45,084 nucleotides of DNA from an uncultured Candidatus Melainabacteria bacterium (GTDB lineage: Bacteria; Cyanobacteriota; Vampirovibrionia; Gastranaerophilales; Gastranaerophilaceae), in assembly GCA_947361615.1 (NCBI GenBank), contig CANAJP010000007.1, positions 1 through 45,084 of the forward strand, in the 5' to 3' direction. The notes beneath the pieces were generated by a model. That model did no database searches. It was not told the origin of the DNA and worked only from the letters and a program-made list of their open reading frames with translations. Position 1 is the first letter of the stretch, and each line of letters opens with the position of its first letter. This document shows, piece by piece, positions 41,687 to 45,084 of the stretch. The position numbers and the translations under genes were made by a program.

Positions 41687-41763
41687 CGGGATGTAGCGCA
41701 GTTTGGTAGCGCACCTCGCTTGGGACGAGGGGGTCGCACGTTCGAATCGTGTCATCCCGACCA
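41687..41763 (+). tRNA. tRNA-Pro (anticodon TGG)
   Basis: The acceptor arms CGGGATG and CATCCCG pair fully. The D-arm is GCGC...GCGC. The anticodon stem CCTCG/CGAGG encloses CTTGGGA (anticodon TGG at 41721-41723). The T-loop is GTTCGAATC. The 3' CCA is encoded. Confidence 0.95.
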
Positions 41764-41767
41764 TTTA

Positions 41768-41792
41768 AAAAGAACCTTAGGGTTCTTTTTTT
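41768..41792 (+). terminator. Terminator after tRNA-Pro
   Basis: AAAAGAACC and GGTTCTTTT form a stem, followed by further T residues. Confidence 0.85.
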
Positions 41793-41811
41793 GTGCTTAT
41801 TTCAGTCCGAG

Positions 41812-41846
41812 AAAATCTCGCGATGCGTCAGTTTAGCGAGATTTTT
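41812..41846 (+). terminator. Second hairpin terminator downstream of tRNA-Pro
   Basis: AAAATCTCGC and GCGAGATTTTT, with a 14-base loop. Beyond it, 41855-41915 is a GC-rich patch with no gene that I can see. Confidence 0.6.
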
Positions 41847-41927
41847 GAGTGGCGTTAGACAGCGCAACCACGAGCGGGCCGCGGTTCAGCGGGCCGGAAG
41901 TGGCGGAGAACTGCTTTTAATACTTCC

Positions 41928-41955
41928 TTGCAATCGCTAGTATTTGTGTTATCAT
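41928..41955 (+). promoter_or_regulatory. Predicted promoter of yidC-queA
   Basis: TTGCAA, 16 bp, TATCAT, about 50 bases before the yidC start. Confidence 0.45.
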
Positions 41956-42007
41956 GGGTTTGACCCTTTGGGGCTTTATATTACAATTATTATGAGGATT
42001 AGGGAAA

Positions 42008-43141
42008 TTGGATTTTACAACGTTAACTATTGAATTATTAAAAGGTATAGCAAATTTCGTCGGAAACTATGGTTTAGCAATCATTGTTTTGACAATAATT
42101 ATAAGACTGTCTATGTGGCATTTGAATGTTTCGCAACAACGCTCAATGCGTGTCATGCAAAAACTTCAACCTAAATTGAAAGCTATTCAGGATCGTTACA
42201 AAAGCGACCCGCAAAAAATGCAAATGAAAATGATGGAGTTCTATAAAGAACACAAATTCAATCCGATGGGCGGATGTTTGCCATTGTTAATTCAAATGCC
42301 TATTTTTATTTTGTTGTATACAGCTTTGATGAGCCCGCAATTTATTCAGATTGCAGGCGATAGCCAGTTTTTATTTATTAAAAGATTAGACACGACTCTT
42401 CGTGGAATAAGCACCGTTGGGGTTTCTAATGACGGCTCATTTGAAGTTACTCCTAACGACCATTTTGTAGCAGGTAATACTGCAAAGATTTATCTTTCTA
42501 ATGGAACAACTCAAGAAGTTAAGATTGAATCTCCTGAATCAGCGCTTAAAGTTCAAGGTGAAGTCGTTCCGGGGGATGCGTTGGGCTTGAAAATGAATGT
42601 TGACAGTTTCAAAATCGCACTTGATCAAATTGGAAAAGTTCAAGGTGCGGAAGTTCCTGTCATGAACGTTGGTGCTGCTTATAGAGGCGGTAAAGTTAAT
42701 AAACGCTATATCAGAGAATCTGAAAACGTTAAATTTGAAAAGAAATTCGATAATCTTTTAGTTGCGTCTGTTCCTACAAAACCTGTTACAAATGAGGGGA
42801 CTTTCCACTGGGATGTTCTTGCGTTAATTGTTCTTTTCGGAGCGACTATGTTCTTATCTCAAAAAATCATGATGGGAACCCAAAAGAACCAGAACACAGA
42901 TCCTACACAACAGGCTATTCAAAAATCAATGGGAACATTCATGCCGATTATGATTATCGGTACTTTTATCATAATCCCTATTCCTGCAGGCGTTCTTCTC
43001 TATCTTGTTACAAGCAATTTAATCCAAATTGTACAAACCGTTATTGTTAACAAGCAAATCGACGCAGAGTTTGACAAAAAAGAGGGCAAAGTTTCTGACG
43101 ATGATTTGAAAAACGCTAAAAAAGTTGAGCAAAAGGATTAG
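42008..43141 (+). CDS. yidC: Membrane protein insertase YidC/Oxa1
   Basis: YidC inserts and folds inner-membrane proteins, alone or with Sec. The 377-residue protein begins almost directly with core helix 1 (YGLAIIVLTIIIRLSMW; the groove Arg is in IIIRL). The cytoplasmic hairpin (KLQPKLKAIQDRYKSDPQKMQ), NPMGGCLPLLIQMPIFILLY and C-terminal helices (FIIIPIPAGVLLYLVTSNL) follow. It lacks the large P1 domain of proteobacteria. It does have a ~130-residue beta-rich insertion (~133-265) between the second and third core helices. TTG 42008 follows AGGGAA. rnpA and rpmH are not upstream. Confidence 0.95.
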   Translation: MDFTTLTIELLKGIANFVGNYGLAIIVLTIIIRLSMWHLNVSQQRSMRVMQKLQPKLKAIQDRYKSDPQKMQMKMMEFYKEHKFNPMGGCLPLLIQMPIFILLYTALMSPQFIQIAGDSQFLFIKRLDTTLRGISTVGVSNDGSFEVTPNDHFVAGNTAKIYLSNGTTQEVKIESPESALKVQGEVVPGDALGLKMNVDSFKIALDQIGKVQGAEVPVMNVGAAYRGGKVNKRYIRESENVKFEKKFDNLLVASVPTKPVTNEGTFHWDVLALIVLFGATMFLSQKIMMGTQKNQNTDPTQQAIQKSMGTFMPIMIIGTFIIIPIPAGVLLYLVTSNLIQIVQTVIVNKQIDAEFDKKEGKVSDDDLKNAKKVEQKD

Positions 43142-43144
43142 AGC

Positions 43145-44197
43145 ATGCTTTTATCAGAGTTTGACTATGAACTGCCTGAGGAGTTAATCGCGCAGTTCCC
43201 GTGCGAAAAAAGAGATAATTCTAAAATGTTAGTGTTAAATAGCAGCCCGAGGTCTATCCAACATAAACATTTTTATGACATTGTGGATTATTTGGATGAA
43301 AATTGTGTTTTGATTTTGAATAATACAAAAGTTATTCCGGCGCGACTTTTTGGTGAAAAAGAGGGAACTGGAGCGAAAATTGAGATTTTTTTGCTCAAGG
43401 AGCGCGATGGACATAACTGGGAAGTTCTGATAAAGCCTTCAAAACGGGTGAAACCTGAAACAAGGGTGAAAATTAGTGATGAATTGTCCGCTGTTGTCTT
43501 AGAACCATTGGAGGATGACGGTAAATGGCTTGTTCATCTTGAATATGAGGGAAATGTTTTTGAGGTTCTGCATCGTGTCGGTAATATTCCGTTGCCGCCA
43601 TATATCGAGCGTAAAATGACATCTGATGAACTTAAAAAGTTGGATTTTGAACGTTATCAAACAGTTTATGCTAAAAATGAGGGATCTGTTGCGGCGCCGA
43701 CTGCTGGATTGCACTTCACTGATGAGGTTCTTGAAAAACTTCGTGCAAAAGGCGTTGAAATCGGATACGTTACATTGAATGTCGGTTTAGGAACTTTCCG
43801 ACCTGTTAAGTGTGAAAATGTGCTTGAACACAAGATGGATTCTGAAACGTTTGAAATATCTGAAGAAACAGCCGAACTTATCAACCGCGCAAAAGCACAG
43901 GGGAAAACTCTCGTTGCTGTCGGAACAACAACCGTCAGAACACTTGAAACCGCTTACAAAATTTATGGTGAAATAAAGGCATGCCACGATGCATCAACTT
44001 TATTTATCTATCCTCCTTATGAATTTAAGGTTGTTGATAATTTGATTACAAACTTCCACCTGCCAAAATCTACACTTTTAATGCTAGTGAGTGCGTTGAT
44101 GGGTAAAGATTTTATTTTTGAGGCGTATCGTGAGGCGATTGCTAATAAATACCGTTTCTACAGCTATGGTGATTGCATGTTCCTAAAGACGAGGTAA
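43145..44197 (+). CDS. queA: S-adenosylmethionine:tRNA ribosyltransferase-isomerase
   Basis: QueA transfers the ribosyl part of SAM to preQ1 in tRNA, forming epoxyqueuosine at the wobble base. The 350-residue protein has the family landmarks FDYELPEELIAQFP, NNTKVIPARLFG, EGSVAAPTAGLHFT, LNVGLGTFRPV and TNFHLPKSTLLMLVSALMG. AAAGGAT precedes ATG 43145, three bases after yidC, so they are probably co-transcribed. Confidence 0.96.
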   Translation: MLLSEFDYELPEELIAQFPCEKRDNSKMLVLNSSPRSIQHKHFYDIVDYLDENCVLILNNTKVIPARLFGEKEGTGAKIEIFLLKERDGHNWEVLIKPSKRVKPETRVKISDELSAVVLEPLEDDGKWLVHLEYEGNVFEVLHRVGNIPLPPYIERKMTSDELKKLDFERYQTVYAKNEGSVAAPTAGLHFTDEVLEKLRAKGVEIGYVTLNVGLGTFRPVKCENVLEHKMDSETFEISEETAELINRAKAQGKTLVAVGTTTVRTLETAYKIYGEIKACHDASTLFIYPPYEFKVVDNLITNFHLPKSTLLMLVSALMGKDFIFEAYREAIANKYRFYSYGDCMFLKTR

Positions 44198-44200
44198 AAC

Positions 44201-45084
44201 ATGAAACGTATTTTGTTAATAAATTTTGGCGGTATTGGTGACGAAATACTTTTTATTCCAACGATTATTTCGTTGAAAAAAGAATATCCAGATTCACATA
44301 TTACTCTGGCGCTTGAGCCTAGAAGCCGCGGGATTAAAGATTTAACAAACCAAATTGACGATTTAATTCTTGTTGATTTGAAACGCGGCAATAAGTATAT
44401 AGAATTAATGAAACTTATTATTAAGGCATGGGGCGGTCGCTATGATGTAGTTGTTTCGTCGGGCGCTAACAAATTAATCCCGATTTTGCTTGCAGGCATG
44501 GGGATTAAAAAACGTTATGGTTATGATAGTGGGGTATTGAGCCGAAACCTTTTGACCAAAGCTGTGCCATTGAATAAAAATCAGTACGCTGCGGCGATGT
44601 ATCATGATTTGATTGCGCCGTTGACATCGCACCGTACGGAACTTCCTGAAATTGACGTGGAACGCTTGCCGGTTGTAGAAAATTCGGTTTTAATTCACCC
44701 CGGGGTAAGTAAAATTAGTGTTGAAAAAAATATGATTAAGACGATTACGCCTGAAATCTGGGCGGATGTTGTGCGCGGGCTTGCGGCGAGGGGGAAAAAG
44801 GTTCGACTGGTTGGCGGGCCTGACGACGGGGAATGTATTGAACGTATCCTAGAACTTTGTGCAGACGTTGAGTTTGAAAACCTTTACGGCACAACTAAAA
44901 ATTTAAAAGAGCTGGCGCAGCTGATATCGAGTACGGAGAAGTTTTTATGTTCTGATTCAGCGCCGCTTCATGTTGCGGTTGCGCTGGGTGTGAAAACTTA
45001 TGCGATATTTGGCCCGACTGATGATAAAAAGCTTATTCCGCCGACGGTTACGGCTATCAAGGCGGATGATAAATGTCTGTTAAA
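44201..45084 (+). CDS. Family 9 glycosyltransferase (heptosyltransferase-like), 3' end outside window
   Basis: The gene starts at ATG 44201 with GAGG six bases upstream, 3 bases after queA, and stays open to the end of the window (294 codons). The start, MKRILLINFGGIGDEILFIP, is the GT9 donor-loop pattern. The C-terminal half has VLIHPGVSK, KVRLVGGPDDGE, LYGTTKNLKELAQLIS and FLCSDSAPLHVAVALGVKTYAIFGPTD, where the D-S-x-P-x-H motif is typical. ADP-heptose transfer to LPS core is the usual role. Donor and acceptor cannot be read from sequence. It fits with kdsA. Confidence 0.9.
   Translation, partial: MKRILLINFGGIGDEILFIPTIISLKKEYPDSHITLALEPRSRGIKDLTNQIDDLILVDLKRGNKYIELMKLIIKAWGGRYDVVVSSGANKLIPILLAGMGIKKRYGYDSGVLSRNLLTKAVPLNKNQYAAAMYHDLIAPLTSHRTELPEIDVERLPVVENSVLIHPGVSKISVEKNMIKTITPEIWADVVRGLAARGKKVRLVGGPDDGECIERILELCADVEFENLYGTTKNLKELAQLISSTEKFLCSDSAPLHVAVALGVKTYAIFGPTDDKKLIPPTVTAIKADDKCLL

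Noticed and set aside
41630-41836. Open frame running across tRNA-Pro
   Set aside because: The peptide (DVAQFGSAPRLGRGGRTFES) is the familiar artefact of translating a tRNA gene.

Overview
The window looks like a chromosome segment of a gut-type Vampirovibrionia/Melainabacteria cell (Candidatus Gastranaerophilales or a near relative). This is inferred, not proven. The ATP synthase cluster has the cyanobacterial order a-c-b'-b-delta-alpha-gamma, with a split b/b' pair and no beta or epsilon gene. YidC carries a large extracytoplasmic insertion at the position I remember from cyanobacterial YidC. The metabolism is anaerobic (class III ribonucleotide reductase NrdDG, a sodium-pumping oxaloacetate decarboxylase). 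KdsA and a family 9 glycosyltransferase imply an LPS-type outer membrane. The DNA is AT-rich, with sharply GC-rich islands inside pilin leaders.

Layout. 1-4700: a pilin with a lectin-like end, a GGDEF/HD-GYP protein and an unrecognised protein with a C-terminal membrane anchor. 4700-9250: a large helicase-nuclease, a MuF-like protein and a small Cys-rich exported protein. 9300-11840: kdsA, an MBL hydrolase and pheS. 11840-18600 (minus): prfA-ylxR-infB-rbfA-truB followed by three envelope or orphan genes. 18690-25140: a degenerate GGDEF protein and two more pilin paralogues, with a ribbon-helix-helix regulator, two small proteins, folD and a CooC-like ATPase between them. 25150-30100 (minus): ATP synthase. 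30190-34210: birA-oadG-oadA-oadB. 34250-37290: a duplicated lipase plus small membrane protein module. 37320-40120 (minus): nrdG and nrdD. 40358-41464: a pilin fused to an S74 self-cleaving chaperone. 41540-45084: tRNA-Pro, yidC, queA and a truncated glycosyltransferase.

Two systems stand out. First, the type IV pilin-like paralogues at 19691 and 24046 each have the same promoter layout, a good ribosome site and an ATG, then a run of 13 or 14 G. Both runs leave the start out of frame with the pilin, and losing one G restores either gene. This is the expected form of slipped-strand phase variation. The leaders are mosaics of GC-rich repeat pieces, one of which occurs in opposite orientations in two pilins. 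The leader is probably tolerant because prepilin peptidase removes it.

Second, each lipase gene faces a small paralogous multi-TM gene across only 34-42 bp. Beyond each small gene lies an 82-bp repeat holding a perfect TTGACA-17-TATAAT promoter that points back through that gene, antisense, into the lipase. This resembles an effector/immunity pair wired as an excludon. Several genes here (kdsA, prfA and three small membrane or exported proteins) appear to be leaderless, with the -10 box about 7 nt before the ATG.
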